A DNA stretch of 64,000 nt from Yoonia sp. (GTDB lineage: Bacteria; Pseudomonadota; Alphaproteobacteria; Rhodobacterales; Rhodobacteraceae). Shown one piece after another: positions 38,585-48,656 of this stretch. The stretch spans positions 1-64,000 of the forward strand of contig NZ_JAFMHJ010000017.1 in NCBI RefSeq assembly GCF_017854565.1, in the 5' to 3' direction. Within the stretch, counting starts at the first letter, position 1, and each line of letters starts with the position of its first letter. The position numbers and the translations under genes are program-made. The notes under the pieces are model-generated. The model was not told the origin of the DNA and ran no database searches. It worked only from the letters and a program-made list of their open reading frames with translations.

Positions 38585-40174
38585 ATGACCGACCTTGCAC
38601 CACTGCGCCGCGCGCTGCTTTCTGTTTCCGACAAAACCGGCCTGGTCGATCTGGCCCGTGCATTGACGCAGCGCGGTGTCGCGCTGCTGTCGACCGGCGG
38701 ATCGGCCAAGGCGCTACGCGATGCCGGGCTTGAGGTGCGCGATGTGGCCGACGTGACCGGTTTTCCGGAAATGATGGATGGCCGGGTCAAGACGCTGCAC
38801 CCGGCGGTGCATGGCGGCCTGCTGGCGCTGCGGGACAATGACGCACACAAGGATGCGATGATCACGCATGGGATCGGCCCGATCGACCTGCTGGTCGTGA
38901 ACCTTTATCCGTTCGAGCAAACCGTCGCCAAGGGCGCCGATTATGACACCTGCATCGAAAATATCGACATCGGCGGCCCGGCCATGATCCGTGCGGCGGC
39001 CAAGAACCATGCGTTTGTCACCACGGTTGTGGACGTCGAAGATTACGCCGCCCTGCTGGCGGAACTGGATGCCAACGACGGGCAGACCACCTATGCGTTC
39101 CGGCAAGGGCTGGCCCAGACGGCGTACGCACGCACGGCGGCATATGACACGGCTGTCAGCACATGGATGGCGGGTGCGATCGGTGTCGATACGCCACGCC
39201 GCCGGTCGTTTACGGGGACCTTCAAGCAGGTGATGCGTTACGGTGAGAACAGCCATCAAAAGGCCGCGTTCTATGTCGATGGCACAGGTCGCCCCGGTGT
39301 GGCGACGGCGGTGCAGCATCAAGGCAAGGAGCTGTCTTACAACAATATCAACGACACCGATGCCGCGTTCGAATTGGTGGCAGAGTTTGATCCCGCTGAC
39401 GGCCCCGCCGTGGCGATCATCAAACATGCGAACCCTTCTGGTGTGGCGCGTGGCGCAACCCTGATCGCGGCGTATCGCAAGGCGTTTGACTGTGACCGGA
39501 CGTCTGCGTTTGGCGGGATCGTCGCGCTGAACCAACCGCTGGATGAAGAAACGGCGCGCGCGATTGTCGAGATTTTCACCGAAGTCGTGATTGCGCCGGG
39601 TGCGTCTGACGCGGCCAAGGCCGTATTTGCCGCCAAAAAGAACCTGCGTCTGCTGACCACCGATGATTTGCCTGATCCCAAGGCCAAGATCACGACCTAC
39701 CGCCAAGTCGCGGGCGGCATGTTGGTGCAGGACAAGGATACGGGTTATGTCGGCATGGATGATCTGAAGGTCGTGACCAAGGTGGCACCGACGGATGCGC
39801 AGATGGCCGATCTGCTGTTTGCATGGAAAGTCGCCAAACATGTCAAATCCAACGCGATTATCTACGCAAAGGACAGGGCGACGGTAGGTGTCGGCGCGGG
39901 CCAGATGTCACGGCTGGACAGTGCGCTGATCGCCGCCCAAAAGGCCGGACGTATGGCCGATGCGATGGGTCTTGCGCAGCCGCTGACCATTGGGTCGGCT
40001 GCGGCGTCGGATGCGTTTTTCCCCTTTGCGGATGGTTTGCTTGAGGTCGCCGCCGCCGGCGCGACTTGCGTGATCCAACCCGGCGGGTCGATGCGCGATG
40101 ATGAGGTGATCGCGGCGGCGGATGCTGCGGGAATCGCCATGGTCTTTACCGGCATGCGCCATTTCCGGCACTAG
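38585..40174 (+). CDS. purH: Bifunctional AICAR formyltransferase / IMP cyclohydrolase
   Basis: 529 aa from ATG 38585, with TGGGGAT upstream. The N-terminal IMP cyclohydrolase half has [31 protein letters not shown] and [18 protein letters not shown]. The C-terminal formyltransferase half has [11 protein letters not shown]-like ([14 protein letters not shown]) and the catalytic KHANPSG. It performs the last two steps of purine synthesis. lspA starts 10 bp after the stop. Confidence 0.97.
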   Translation: MTDLAPLRRALLSVSDKTGLVDLARALTQRGVALLSTGGSAKALRDAGLEVRDVADVTGFPEMMDGRVKTLHPAVHGGLLALRDNDAHKDAMITHGIGPIDLLVVNLYPFEQTVAKGADYDTCIENIDIGGPAMIRAAAKNHAFVTTVVDVEDYAALLAELDANDGQTTYAFRQGLAQTAYARTAAYDTAVSTWMAGAIGVDTPRRRSFTGTFKQVMRYGENSHQKAAFYVDGTGRPGVATAVQHQGKELSYNNINDTDAAFELVAEFDPADGPAVAIIKHANPSGVARGATLIAAYRKAFDCDRTSAFGGIVALNQPLDEETARAIVEIFTEVVIAPGASDAAKAVFAAKKNLRLLTTDDLPDPKAKITTYRQVAGGMLVQDKDTGYVGMDDLKVVTKVAPTDAQMADLLFAWKVAKHVKSNAIIYAKDRATVGVGAGQMSRLDSALIAAQKAGRMADAMGLAQPLTIGSAAASDAFFPFADGLLEVAAAGATCVIQPGGSMRDDEVIAAADAAGIAMVFTGMRHFRH

Positions 40175-40184
40175 GAGCACTACA

Positions 40185-40673
40185 ATGCGGCTGATATTCT
40201 GGACCGGGTTTTGGGTATTCCTGTTGGATCAGGCCAGCAAATATTACGTGGTGCATTGGCTGGGCCTGATCAATGAGCAAGACGGGCGGATCACCGTATG
40301 GCCGCCGTTTCTGGAATTCCGCATGGCATGGAATCGCGGTGTGAATTTCGGGCTGTTTGCGGATTTCGATATGCGCTGGGTGCTGGTGGGTGTCGCGGTT
40401 GCGATATCTGCCGCGGTGCTGATCTGGCTGCGCAAGGCGGGCGGATCGAAGTGGGTTTACGTCGCCGCCGGATTGCTGATCGGTGGTGCCCTGGGCAACG
40501 TCGTGGACCGTGTATTTTATGGTGCCGTGGCGGATTTCATCAATATGTCGTGCTGTGGGATCAATAACCCCTACGCGTTCAACGTCGCTGATATTGCGAT
40601 TTTTGCTGGGGCCATCGGGCTGGCGTTTCTGGCTGACGACGGCAAGACCAAGAAGACCAAGAAGAGCGCGTGA
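40185..40673 (+). CDS. lspA: Lipoprotein signal peptidase
   Basis: 162 aa from ATG 40185 with GGAG upstream. Four transmembrane helices are visible. The aspartyl-protease motifs are NRGVNFGLF (residues 51-59) and GNVVDRVFYGAVADFI, which carries both catalytic aspartates. It removes signal peptides from prolipoproteins in the inner membrane. A short Lys-rich tail ends the protein. The next gene encodes a lipoprotein that would be a substrate. Confidence 0.96.
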   Translation: MRLIFWTGFWVFLLDQASKYYVVHWLGLINEQDGRITVWPPFLEFRMAWNRGVNFGLFADFDMRWVLVGVAVAISAAVLIWLRKAGGSKWVYVAAGLLIGGALGNVVDRVFYGAVADFINMSCCGINNPYAFNVADIAIFAGAIGLAFLADDGKTKKTKKSA

Positions 40674-40725
40674 CGTCGCCGGGCGCATGGGCTAAACAAG
40701 CGTCATGATTTTTGAAGGAACCGGC

Positions 40726-41235
40726 ATGCGCGCGATCACACTCTCTGTTCTGGCTTTGGCTTTGATGGCGGCCTGTGGCAACACAGATCGCCCGCTGCGT
40801 GATATGTCGTCCGCCGACGCCGGACCAGATCCGTTTGCCGTGATCCCGCTGGGCCCGCTGGAAATCCCTGACACGCTGACATTGCCCGCGCCGACACCGG
40901 GCGGGGCGAACCGGACTGACCCGTCGCCAAAGGCCGATGCGATTGCGGCGCTTGGCGGGTCTGCCGCAGAACAGGTCGCGGGGGGTGTGCCCGCCAATGA
41001 CGCGGCCCTTGTGGCGCAGGTCGGCCGCTATGGCGTCGATCCTGCGATCCGCGCCGCGCTTGCTGCAACCGATGCCGCATTGCTGCAACGCAAACGGCGG
41101 TCCAACGTGTTCAACCCGCTGAACCGCGACCGCTATTTCCCGGCCTATGCCGGTCAGGCGTTGGATGCCTATGCCGAGCTGGCGCGGCTGCGTGCGCTTG
41201 GCATTGCCGTGCCGACTGCACCTGTCGCACCGTAA
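40726..41235 (+). CDS. DUF3035 domain lipoprotein
   Basis: 169 aa from ATG 40726, which has AAGGA 6 bp upstream. The signal peptide ends in LMAAC, giving lipidated Cys17. The mature part contains the family segment PDPFAVIPLGPLEIPDTLTLPAPTPGG and ends in a helical region. DUF3035 proteins are typical of alphaproteobacteria and of unknown role. The position after lspA and before two M16 peptidase genes is conserved, which suggests a cell-envelope function. Confidence 0.88.
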   Translation: MRAITLSVLALALMAACGNTDRPLRDMSSADAGPDPFAVIPLGPLEIPDTLTLPAPTPGGANRTDPSPKADAIAALGGSAAEQVAGGVPANDAALVAQVGRYGVDPAIRAALAATDAALLQRKRRSNVFNPLNRDRYFPAYAGQALDAYAELARLRALGIAVPTAPVAP

Positions 41236-41319
41236 AACCCACCTCACATCCGCGTATGGCACCTTGAACATGCGCCCGACCGGCGTAGGTTGAAGCGTGA
41301 CAGAACCGGAAGGGTGCCC

Positions 41320-42651
41320 ATGACACGATTGTTTGCTGCGTTAGCCTTGATCACTGCGGGCCTTGCCGCACAAGCCGAGGAGGCGACGACATTCACCCTG
41401 GATAACGGGATGGAGGTTGTCGTGATCGAGGACCACCGTGCGCCGGTTGTCGTGCATATGGTCTGGTACAAGATCGGATCGGCGGATGAACCCGTTGGTG
41501 CATCGGGCGTCGCGCATTTTCTGGAGCATCTGTTGTTCAAGCAGACCGATGTGCTGGAGGCGGGCGAGTTTTCGGCGATTGTTTCGGCCAATGGCGGCAG
41601 CGACAACGCCTTTACCAGCTACGACTATACCGCCTATTTTCAGCGCATTGCGGCCGACCGGCTGGAGCTGATGATGCAGATGGAAAGCAACCGGATGAAC
41701 AATCTGGCCATCACCGCCGACGATATCGAGACAGAGCGCAATGTGATCCTTGAGGAACGCAACCAGCGGACCGAAAACAATCCCGGCGCTTTGGCGCGCG
41801 AACAGTTTCAGGCCGCCCTTTACCAGAACCACCGCTACGGCGTGCCCATCATTGGCTGGAAGCACGAGATGGAGCAGTTGGAGCTGGAAGATACAAAAGC
41901 ATTTTATGACCTGTACTATTCCCCCAACAATGCCGTGCTTGTCGTGGCGGGCGATGTGCAGCCCGACGCCGTCAAGGCCCTGGCCGAGACGTATTACGGC
42001 GTCATCCCCGCCGAGGCGCAACTGCCCGAGCGTATCCGCCCGCAAGAGCCGCCACAGCGTGCCGAGCGTCGGGTTACCTATGTCGATCCGCGCGTCAGCC
42101 AGCCCTATCTGATCCGCAGCTATCTGGCCCCCGAACGTGACCCCGGCGCCCAGTCAGAGGCGGCAGCGCTGGTATATCTGGCCGATTTGCTGGGTGGATC
42201 GTCGTTTACATCCGCACTGGGGCAGGCGTTGCAGTTTGACCGGCAAATCGCGCTTTATACCAATGCGTCGTATGATGGCAGTTCGTTGGATACCGACATG
42301 TTCAGTGTCGCGGTTGCGCCCGCGGATGGGGTGACCTTGTCGCAGGCAGAGGCCGCGATGGACGAGGTGATCAATGCCTTCATGGAAGCCGATATCGACC
42401 CCGCCCGCATGGACAGCATCCGCACGCAACTGCGCGCGTCCGAGGTATATGCGAAGGACGATGTGCAGCAATTGGCCCGCCGGTATGGCGCAGCTTTGAC
42501 GCAAAGTCTGACGGTGCAGGACGTGCAGGCATGGCCCGATGTCCTGCAATCCGTGACCGAGGCCGATATCAAAGCGGTCGCGGCCAAAGTGTTCAACCGC
42601 GACCAATCGGTGACCGGTTGGGTGGTATCCAGCCAAGAGGAGGCACGCTGA
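41320..42651 (+). CDS. M16 family zinc metallopeptidase (catalytic partner)
   Basis: 443 aa from ATG 41320 with GGAAGGG upstream. A signal peptide (to about residue 20) precedes an M16 catalytic domain with the inverted zinc motif HFLEH (H66, E69, H70) and the distal Glu in ETERNVILEER. A second M16_C domain follows. Periplasmic pitrilysin/PqqL-like peptidase activity is expected. The stop overlaps the next M16 gene start (TGATG), so the two are made as a pair. Confidence 0.93.
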   Translation: MTRLFAALALITAGLAAQAEEATTFTLDNGMEVVVIEDHRAPVVVHMVWYKIGSADEPVGASGVAHFLEHLLFKQTDVLEAGEFSAIVSANGGSDNAFTSYDYTAYFQRIAADRLELMMQMESNRMNNLAITADDIETERNVILEERNQRTENNPGALAREQFQAALYQNHRYGVPIIGWKHEMEQLELEDTKAFYDLYYSPNNAVLVVAGDVQPDAVKALAETYYGVIPAEAQLPERIRPQEPPQRAERRVTYVDPRVSQPYLIRSYLAPERDPGAQSEAAALVYLADLLGGSSFTSALGQALQFDRQIALYTNASYDGSSLDTDMFSVAVAPADGVTLSQAEAAMDEVINAFMEADIDPARMDSIRTQLRASEVYAKDDVQQLARRYGAALTQSLTVQDVQAWPDVLQSVTEADIKAVAAKVFNRDQSVTGWVVSSQEEAR

Positions 42652-43961
42652 TGTTTCGGACCCTGATCGCCCTGTGCCTGAGCATTGTCGCAAGTACCGC
42701 CTGGGCTGAGATTGACATCAAACAGGTCACATCGGCGAACGGAATAAACGCCTGGGTCGTCGAAGAGCCGAGCATCCCGTTCATTGCGATTGAGATCCGG
42801 TTTCGGGGCGGTGCGTCGCTGGACCGGTCCGGCAAACGCGGGGCCGTCAACCTGATGACGGGGTTGATCGAGGAAGGATCCGGCGCGATGACCGCGCAGG
42901 AATTCCAAACGGCCCGCGAAGCGCTTGCCGCGCGGTTCAGTTTTCAGGCGACTGATGACACGATTACCATTTCGACACGGTTCCTGACGGAAAACAGCGA
43001 TGCCGCGCTGGCGTTGTTGCGGCAGGCGATTATCGACCCGACGTTTGATCAGGACGCGCTGGACCGGGTGCGTGCGCAGGTGCTGTCGAGCATCGCAAGC
43101 GATGCCAAGGACCCCAACAGCATTGCGTCGGCCGCGTTTGATGCCGCAGCTTTTGGCGGCCATCCCTATGGGACGTCGATGGATGGCACGGTGGAAAGTG
43201 TGAATGCCCTGACCCGTGACGATATGCGCGATGCGCATGCCGATGCGCTGGCGCGTGACCGGCTTTATGTGGCGGTGGTGGGTGACATCACGGCAGAGGC
43301 GGTCGGGCCGATGCTGGACGCATTGCTGGGTGACTTGCCTGCGGTGGGGGTGCCGATGCCGACGGATGTGGATTTCGGACTGGCCGGTGGCGTGACCGTG
43401 ATCGACTATGACACGCCGCAAGCGGTGGCGTTGTTTGGACATAACGGCATGACGCGCGATGACCCGGATTTCTTTGCGGCCTACATCATGAATCAGGTGC
43501 TGGGTGCCGGTGGTTTCGAATCGCGGCTGATGACCGAAGTGCGCGAAAAGCGCGGGCTGACCTATGGGATCAGCACGTTTCTTGTGCCAAAATTCCATGC
43601 CGAGATGATTTTGGGGACTGTGGCGTCGGCCAATGCCACGATTGCCCAAGCCATTGATGTGACCCGCGCCGAATGGGCCCGGATGGCCGATGACGGCATG
43701 ACGGCAGACGAATTGGCCGCCGCGAAAACCTATCTGACCGGCGAATACCCGCTGCGTTTCGACGGAAATAGCGATATTGCGCAGATCATGGTGGGGATGC
43801 AGATGATTGACTTGCCGCCTGCGTATGTGACCAACCGCAATGCATACATCGAAGCGGTCACGCTGGACGATGTGAACCGGGTGGCTGCGGCATTATTGCA
43901 GCCCGATGATCTGCATTTCGTGGTGGTGGGTCAGCCGACCGATTTGGAAGCCACGAAATAG
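42651..43961 (+). CDS. M16 family peptidase-like subunit lacking the zinc motif
   Basis: 436 aa from ATG 42651 with GAGGAGG upstream. It has a signal peptide (to about residue 21) and the same two-domain fold as its neighbour. Where HxxEH should be it reads KRGAVNLMTGLIEEGSG, so the zinc ligands are missing. The R/Y pair in the C-terminal substrate-binding domain (EKRGLTYGIS) is kept. This fits the non-catalytic partner of a heterodimer, as in mitochondrial processing peptidase and other bacterial M16 pairs. Confidence 0.93.
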   Translation: MFRTLIALCLSIVASTAWAEIDIKQVTSANGINAWVVEEPSIPFIAIEIRFRGGASLDRSGKRGAVNLMTGLIEEGSGAMTAQEFQTAREALAARFSFQATDDTITISTRFLTENSDAALALLRQAIIDPTFDQDALDRVRAQVLSSIASDAKDPNSIASAAFDAAAFGGHPYGTSMDGTVESVNALTRDDMRDAHADALARDRLYVAVVGDITAEAVGPMLDALLGDLPAVGVPMPTDVDFGLAGGVTVIDYDTPQAVALFGHNGMTRDDPDFFAAYIMNQVLGAGGFESRLMTEVREKRGLTYGISTFLVPKFHAEMILGTVASANATIAQAIDVTRAEWARMADDGMTADELAAAKTYLTGEYPLRFDGNSDIAQIMVGMQMIDLPPAYVTNRNAYIEAVTLDDVNRVAAALLQPDDLHFVVVGQPTDLEATK

Positions 43962-43970
43962 GACGGCCAT

Positions 43971-44012
43971 ATTTTCGGGAAAATTTGGGACCAGAGGGAT
44001 TTTCCTGAAAAT
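43971..44012 (+). terminator. Inverted repeat after the M16 pair
   Basis: Arms 43971-43984 (ATTTTCGGGAAAAT) and 43999-44012 (ATTTTCCTGAAAAT) pair over 14 bp with one mismatch and a 14-nt loop, starting 9 bp after the M16 stop. It is a probable terminator between the M16 pair and mutL. Confidence 0.5.
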
Positions 44013-44091
44013 TCCTCGCCCTTCCGATCAGGACTGAAATACGGCTTTTCCTGCTCGCAGAATCGCGGGGGGATATGCTAGTGCTTGTGGC

Positions 44092-45903
44092 ATGGCCATT
44101 GCAGACCCCCAGATACAGCCACGTCCGGTGATCCGACAGCTGGATGACGCCGCGATCAACAGGATTGCGGCGGGTGAGGTGCTGGAGCGTCCGGCCTCGG
44201 CGGTCAAGGAACTGGTCGAGAATGCCATTGATGCCGGTGCAACCCGGATCGAGGTGGTGATTGCCGATGGTGGCAAGACATTGATCCGCGTCACCGATGA
44301 TGGTTGCGGCATTGCCCCAAGCGATCTGCCGCTGGCCCTGTCACGTCATGCAACCTCCAAGATTGACGGGTCTGACCTTTTGAACATCACGTCGTTCGGG
44401 TTTCGCGGCGAGGCGCTGCCGTCGCTGGGCGCTGTGGGTCGTCTGACCATCACATCCCGCGTACCCGGACAGGATGCCGCCAGCATTGCCGTATCGGGGG
44501 GCCGCACCAGCGACGTGCGCCCCGCCGCCCTGTCCGGCGGCACCGCAGTCGCGTTGCGCGATATGTTCTTTGCCACCCCTGCCCGGCTGAAATTTCTGCG
44601 CACTGACCGGGCCGAGGCACAGGCCGTCGCCGATGTGGTCAAGCGGCTAGCAATGGCCGAACCCTTTGTGACCTTTGTGCTGCGCGATGCGTCGGGTGGC
44701 GACAACCGCACCACATTCCGCGCCGATGCCGAAACCGGCGATCTGTTTGACGCGCTGCACGGGCGACTGCGCACCGTGCTGGGCCGCGACTTTGCCGAGA
44801 ACGCCCTGCCGATTGATGCCCAACGCGACGGGTTTCACCTGACCGGCTATGCCGCCCTGCCGACGTATTCACGCGGGGCTGCGGTGGCGCAGTTTCTGTT
44901 CGTGAACGGCAGGCCCGTCCGCGACAAGATGCTGCTGGGTGCCTTACGTGCCGCCTATATGGATGTGCTGTCGCGCGACCGGCATCCGGCGGCAGCCCTT
45001 TTCGTCGATTGCGCCCCGACTTTGGTTGATGTCAACGTGCATCCGGCCAAATCCGAGGTTCGGTTTCGTGAGCCGGCCACGGTGCGGGGGCTGATCATTT
45101 CGGGTCTGCGGCATGCGTTGGCGGGTGCGGGGCACCGGGCATCGACCACGGTCGCCGATGCCACATTGGGCGCGATCACGCCGCAGCCAAGCCAGCCGCG
45201 CGTCTATCAAATGGATCGCCCCAGCTTTAGCGCGCGGTCAATGACGTTTCAGGCACAGGCCCCCGGATTTGCCGAAGCGCCGTCGGCCCGGATTGAACCC
45301 GTTCTTGCGGATGACCCTGATCATCTGCCGTTGGGTGCGGCCCGCGCGCAGGTGCATGAGAATTACATTATCGCACAGACCGAAACCGGTATCGTGATCG
45401 TGGATCAACACGCGGCGCATGAACGGCTGGTGTATGAAAAGCTCAAACGTCAGATGGCGGAAAATGGTGTCGCCGCGCAGGCGTTGCTGATCCCCGAGAT
45501 CGTCGAGATGACGACCGGTGAAGCGGAGCAACTGCTTGAGATCGCGGCGGATCTTTCGCGGCTTGGTCTGACACTGGAGCCGTTTGGCGGCGGGGCGATT
45601 GCGGTGCGCGAAACGCCTGCGATCCTGGGCGAGGTCAATGCCGCCGCGATGCTGCGCGACATTCTGGATGAGCTGGCCGATCAAAACGACAGCGCCAGCG
45701 TGCAGGCCAAGATCGAGGCGATCCTGAGCCGGGTGGCCTGTCACGGCTCTGTCCGGTCGGGGCGCCGGATGCAGGGCGCCGAGATGAACGCGCTTTTGCG
45801 CGAGATGGAGGCGACGCCGATGTCGGGTCAATGCAACCATGGGCGCCCAACCTACGTCGAATTGAAGCTGGCCGATATTGAGCGTCTGTTCGGGCGCACA
45901 TGA
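44092..45903 (+). CDS. mutL: DNA mismatch repair protein MutL
   Basis: 603 aa. The GHKL ATPase motifs are [27 protein letters not shown] (about 19-45), DDGCGI and GFRGEALPS. The C-terminal domain contains [12 protein letters not shown] (about 438-449), which fits the endonuclease motif DQHAx2Ex4E, and CNHGRPT in place of CPHGRP. MutL of this kind nicks DNA itself, as expected in a lineage without MutH. The stop overlaps rmuC by 4 bp (ATGA). Confidence 0.97.
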   Translation: MAIADPQIQPRPVIRQLDDAAINRIAAGEVLERPASAVKELVENAIDAGATRIEVVIADGGKTLIRVTDDGCGIAPSDLPLALSRHATSKIDGSDLLNITSFGFRGEALPSLGAVGRLTITSRVPGQDAASIAVSGGRTSDVRPAALSGGTAVALRDMFFATPARLKFLRTDRAEAQAVADVVKRLAMAEPFVTFVLRDASGGDNRTTFRADAETGDLFDALHGRLRTVLGRDFAENALPIDAQRDGFHLTGYAALPTYSRGAAVAQFLFVNGRPVRDKMLLGALRAAYMDVLSRDRHPAAALFVDCAPTLVDVNVHPAKSEVRFREPATVRGLIISGLRHALAGAGHRASTTVADATLGAITPQPSQPRVYQMDRPSFSARSMTFQAQAPGFAEAPSARIEPVLADDPDHLPLGAARAQVHENYIIAQTETGIVIVDQHAAHERLVYEKLKRQMAENGVAAQALLIPEIVEMTTGEAEQLLEIAADLSRLGLTLEPFGGGAIAVRETPAILGEVNAAAMLRDILDELADQNDSASVQAKIEAILSRVACHGSVRSGRRMQGAEMNALLREMEATPMSGQCNHGRPTYVELKLADIERLFGRT

Positions 45904-47138
45904 TCCAGATCGGTGACCAAGTTTTCGCATTCGGCGATCCGCTGGTGATTACGGCCCTTGTCGGGGCCGGCGTTGTCTTGCTGATCGTTGTCTTGCTGAT
46001 CACGACTGTCCGCCGTGCGGGCACCTCTGCCGCAGCCGTGCAATACGTGGCCAGTCAGCTGGGGCGGTTGTCGATGGATGTGAATGTCCTTGGACAGGGG
46101 CAGAACCAGTTGGCGGGCAACATTCAGACCGTCAGCGACGCACAGGCCAACGCACAGGTGCGCGTGATCCAGACGATGGAGGCCCGGCTGGCGCAGGTGC
46201 AGGCACAGGTGGCCGAACGGCTGGCGGATAATGCCCTGAAATCCGCGCGCTCGATGTCAGACCTGCAGGAGCGGATGAAAGAAACCCTGTCGGGCAACAG
46301 TGAAAAGACGACGAAAAGCCTGACACAGTTGCAGGAACGGCTGGCCACGATCGACCGGGCGCAGACGAACATTGAAAAGCTGTCGGGCGATGTACTGTCG
46401 TTGCAGGACATTTTGTCGAACAAGCAACGGCGCGGTATGTTCGGGGAAATCCAGCTGACCGATATTGTGTCCAAGGCGCTGCCTGCGGAAAGCTATACGT
46501 TGCAAGCGACGCTTTCCAATGGGAAGCGGGCCGATTGTCTGGTGCATTTGCCCAACCCCCCCGGCCCCATCGTGATCGACGCAAAATTCCCGTTTGAAGC
46601 ATACGAAGCCTATGCCGCCGCTGAATCCAAGGACGATCAGGCAGTGGCCCTGCGTGCGCTTGGTGCAGCGGTGCGGGTGCATATCAAAGCGATCTCCGAG
46701 AAATACCTGATTGAGGGCGAAACCGCCGATGGCGCGCTGATGTTCCTGCCCTCGGAGGCGGTTTATGCCGAGTTGCACGCCCGCCTGCCCGAGGTCGTGC
46801 GCGCGGGGTTCGATGCCCGCGTCTGGATCGTATCGCCGACGACCTGTATGGCGACGCTGAACACGATGCGCGCAATTTTGAAAGACGCGCGGATGCGCGA
46901 GCAAGCCGGTGAAATCCGCAAGGCGCTGCGGCTGTTGCACCGCGACGTCGAGATTATCACCGAAAAAGCGGGCAAGCTGGAAACGCATCTGCGGCAAGCA
47001 GGCGAGGATGTGTCGGGCGTGCTGACAGCGGCGACGCGCGCAGGCAAACGGGCCGACCGGCTGGACAACTTTGACTTTGAAGAGCTGGCGCCGGATGCTG
47101 ATCCGAAGGTCGTACCGATCGCGCCACCCGGCGGATGA
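45900..47138 (+). CDS. rmuC: DNA recombination protein RmuC
   Basis: 412 aa. A transmembrane helix lies at residues 15-37, then a coiled coil rich in Gln/Glu (about 60-155). The restriction-endonuclease-like core is at about 175-310, with [11 protein letters not shown]-type ([14 protein letters not shown]), [12 protein letters not shown] and the conserved SPTTCMATL. RmuC limits inversions between short repeats in E. coli. Coupling with mutL supports a genome-stability role. Confidence 0.94.
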   Translation: MIQIGDQVFAFGDPLVITALVGAGVVLLIVVLLITTVRRAGTSAAAVQYVASQLGRLSMDVNVLGQGQNQLAGNIQTVSDAQANAQVRVIQTMEARLAQVQAQVAERLADNALKSARSMSDLQERMKETLSGNSEKTTKSLTQLQERLATIDRAQTNIEKLSGDVLSLQDILSNKQRRGMFGEIQLTDIVSKALPAESYTLQATLSNGKRADCLVHLPNPPGPIVIDAKFPFEAYEAYAAAESKDDQAVALRALGAAVRVHIKAISEKYLIEGETADGALMFLPSEAVYAELHARLPEVVRAGFDARVWIVSPTTCMATLNTMRAILKDARMREQAGEIRKALRLLHRDVEIITEKAGKLETHLRQAGEDVSGVLTAATRAGKRADRLDNFDFEELAPDADPKVVPIAPPGG

Positions 47139-47177
47139 CCCGCAAAAACACCACACGGCGAGGCTGAGAGGCCGAAA

Positions 47178-47201
47178 AGACCCCGGCTTGCGTCGGGGTC
47201 T
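47178..47201 (-). terminator. Terminator of the rpoE-chrR unit (also downstream of rmuC)
   Basis: Arms AGACCCCG (47178-47185) and CGGGGTCT (47194-47201) with an 8-nt loop. On the minus strand the stem is followed by TTTTC. It lies 15 bp after the chrR stop and 40 bp after the rmuC stop. Confidence 0.8.
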
Positions 47202-47215
47202 GTCGAAGAATTTGA

Positions 47216-47866
47216 TTAGATACCGACGAAGCGCTGCGCGAAGCGCGGCAATATCCCGGTGAACCGCAGCGGCGCGTCGGTGGCCGCAAGGCAGATGCAA
47301 TCCATCCCGGCCTCGGCGACGGGCGTATGGTTCATGTCTTCGTTCGCCACCTCGACATCGCCCGTGCCAAAGCGGTCGGTTTCATCAACGAACGCGCCCT
47401 GCAGCACCAGCGTCAGTTCCATGCCACCGTGGCCGTGATCCGGCACGGCGGTCCCGGCAGGGATGCGCAACAGGCGCACGCTGGCGTCATTTGACGTCTG
47501 CAGGATCATCTGGCTGACACCGCCGCCCACCCTGCGCCATTTGACGGAAACAAGGTCACCATCGACATAGTCGTGCAACGGGGCCGGGAAGATACCGTTG
47601 CGCAACGGCGGCTTTGGCATCGCGTCCACCGATGGCGCGTTTGCGATCAGCGCCATTGTCGCGGCAAGCGCATCTTCGGCCATCGCGATCGGTTCCGCGT
47701 CCAACATCACCTCACCGCCGACGGCGTCATAGGCGGATAGCGCCGCGCGGCAACTGTCGCACATGGAGATATGCGTAGCGACCACAAGGTTGAACGCCTC
47801 TGGCAAGGTCCCAGCGGCATAGCCCATCAAAAGCGGCTCTGTCAGGTGATGTTTGATCGTGTTCAT
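47216..47866 (-). CDS. chrR: Anti-sigma factor ChrR
   Basis: 216 aa from ATG 47866; an ATG 3 bp earlier is equally possible. The N-terminal zinc anti-sigma domain has His7, His32, Cys36 and Cys39 (HISMCDSC). The C-terminal cupin domain keeps the R. sphaeroides ChrR zinc ligands in the same spacing: HGHGGME (H141, H143, E147 equivalents) and NHTP (H177), plus the CIC pair ten residues further on (C187/C189). In that species ChrR holds RpoE inactive until singlet oxygen triggers its breakdown. It follows rpoE by 10 bp. Confidence 0.95.
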   Translation of the reverse strand: MNTIKHHLTEPLLMGYAAGTLPEAFNLVVATHISMCDSCRAALSAYDAVGGEVMLDAEPIAMAEDALAATMALIANAPSVDAMPKPPLRNGIFPAPLHDYVDGDLVSVKWRRVGGGVSQMILQTSNDASVRLLRIPAGTAVPDHGHGGMELTLVLQGAFVDETDRFGTGDVEVANEDMNHTPVAEAGMDCICLAATDAPLRFTGILPRFAQRFVGI

Positions 47867-47876
47867 CATTACATTT

Positions 47877-48428
47877 TCACTTCATTGCATGGCGCAGGCG
47901 ATCCAGCGCGAGTCTAATTCTTGATTTGATCGTTCCAAGCGGAAGACCGGTTTCCGCGGCAATTTCGCTATGGCTCAACTCGCCGTAGTAGGCGCGTTCA
48001 ATCAGTTTTCTTTGTTCAGACGGCAACGCGGCAAGCGCCTGCCCCAGCTTTTCTGTCTCTTGCTGCAGAACGATGGCTTCGGACTGGTCGGGCTCTGCTT
48101 CGGGGCCCCATGGCAGGTCTTCGGGTTCGGGCCGGCGCTGTTTGCGCAAAATGTCGATCTTGCGGTTCCGGGCGATGGTAAATATCCATGTCGACACGCT
48201 CGCCTTGGTCGGGTCGAACATTTTGGCCTTGTTCCAAAGGGTCGCCATCACCTCTTGGGTGCATTCTTCGGCCATATCGGGGCTCGCGCCGGATTTCATC
48301 AGAAACGATTTCACGCGCGGCGCGAAATAGGCAAAGAGTTCGGCAAATGCCGCCTTGTCCTGATGGTCGCGTACGGCTGTCACCTGCACCACCCAAGCCA
48401 TGCGTTTCGTCGATTGTTCGCCTGTCAC
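47877..48428 (-). CDS. rpoE: ECF sigma factor RpoE (singlet-oxygen response type)
   Basis: 183 aa from GTG 48428, giving VTGEQSTKRMAWVVQV, which lines up with the start of R. sphaeroides RpoE as I recall it; the frame is open to 48560. Region 2 contains FAELFAYFAPRVKSFLMKSGA, EECTQEVMATLWNKA and STWIFTIARNRKIDILRKQ. Region 4 contains LIERAYYGELSHSEIAAETGLPLGTIKSRIRLALDRLR. It belongs to the ECF11-type group paired with ChrR. A TGATCC motif with a TACAAA box lies upstream, so it probably controls itself. Confidence 0.93.
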   Translation of the reverse strand: MTGEQSTKRMAWVVQVTAVRDHQDKAAFAELFAYFAPRVKSFLMKSGASPDMAEECTQEVMATLWNKAKMFDPTKASVSTWIFTIARNRKIDILRKQRRPEPEDLPWGPEAEPDQSEAIVLQQETEKLGQALAALPSEQRKLIERAYYGELSHSEIAAETGLPLGTIKSRIRLALDRLRHAMK

Positions 48429-48537
48429 CCGTCGCGCCCCTGTCTTGTAAAACGCCCTAACGTCCTGCCCCTTATACGGGGGAACGGCAGGCGGCGCATC
48501 CGCTTTCGGGGGGGTAGGGGTTTCCAACAACATGTGC

Positions 48538-48567
48538 TTTGTACGGGGCATCTTTGCCACTGGATCA
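48538..48567 (-). promoter_or_regulatory. RpoE-type promoter for rpoE-chrR
   Basis: On the minus strand, TGATCC (48567-48562), an 18-nt spacer, then TACAAA (48543-48538). The -35 matches the RpoE/ChrR consensus exactly and the -10 only in part. The predicted start is about 100 nt before the GTG of rpoE, which supports the shorter protein. Confidence 0.6.
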
Positions 48568-48589
48568 GTGCATCGGCTTTTTTTCTCTT

Positions 48590-48619
48590 TGATCCATCCC
48601 GCAGTAGGCTACGTAAGAT
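48590..48619 (+). promoter_or_regulatory. RpoE-dependent promoter for the FAD/DUF1365/MFS/DUF3833/SDR operon
   Basis: TGATCC (48590-48595), an exact 18-nt spacer, and TAAGAT (48614-48619). Both boxes match the R. sphaeroides RpoE consensus. The start would be near 48626, about 30 nt before the ATG at 48657. Confidence 0.8.
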
Positions 48620-48656
48620 ATAACGAAGAAACGACGAGGCAACGGAGCACTGATGT

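Noticed and set aside
38714-39841. 375-codon minus-strand open frame opposite purH
   Set aside because: Antisense shadow of purH with no recognisable motif.
42255-43649. 464-codon minus-strand open frame opposite the M16 genes
   Set aside because: Long only because the opposite strand has few stops in that frame; rich in His/Arg and without any domain.
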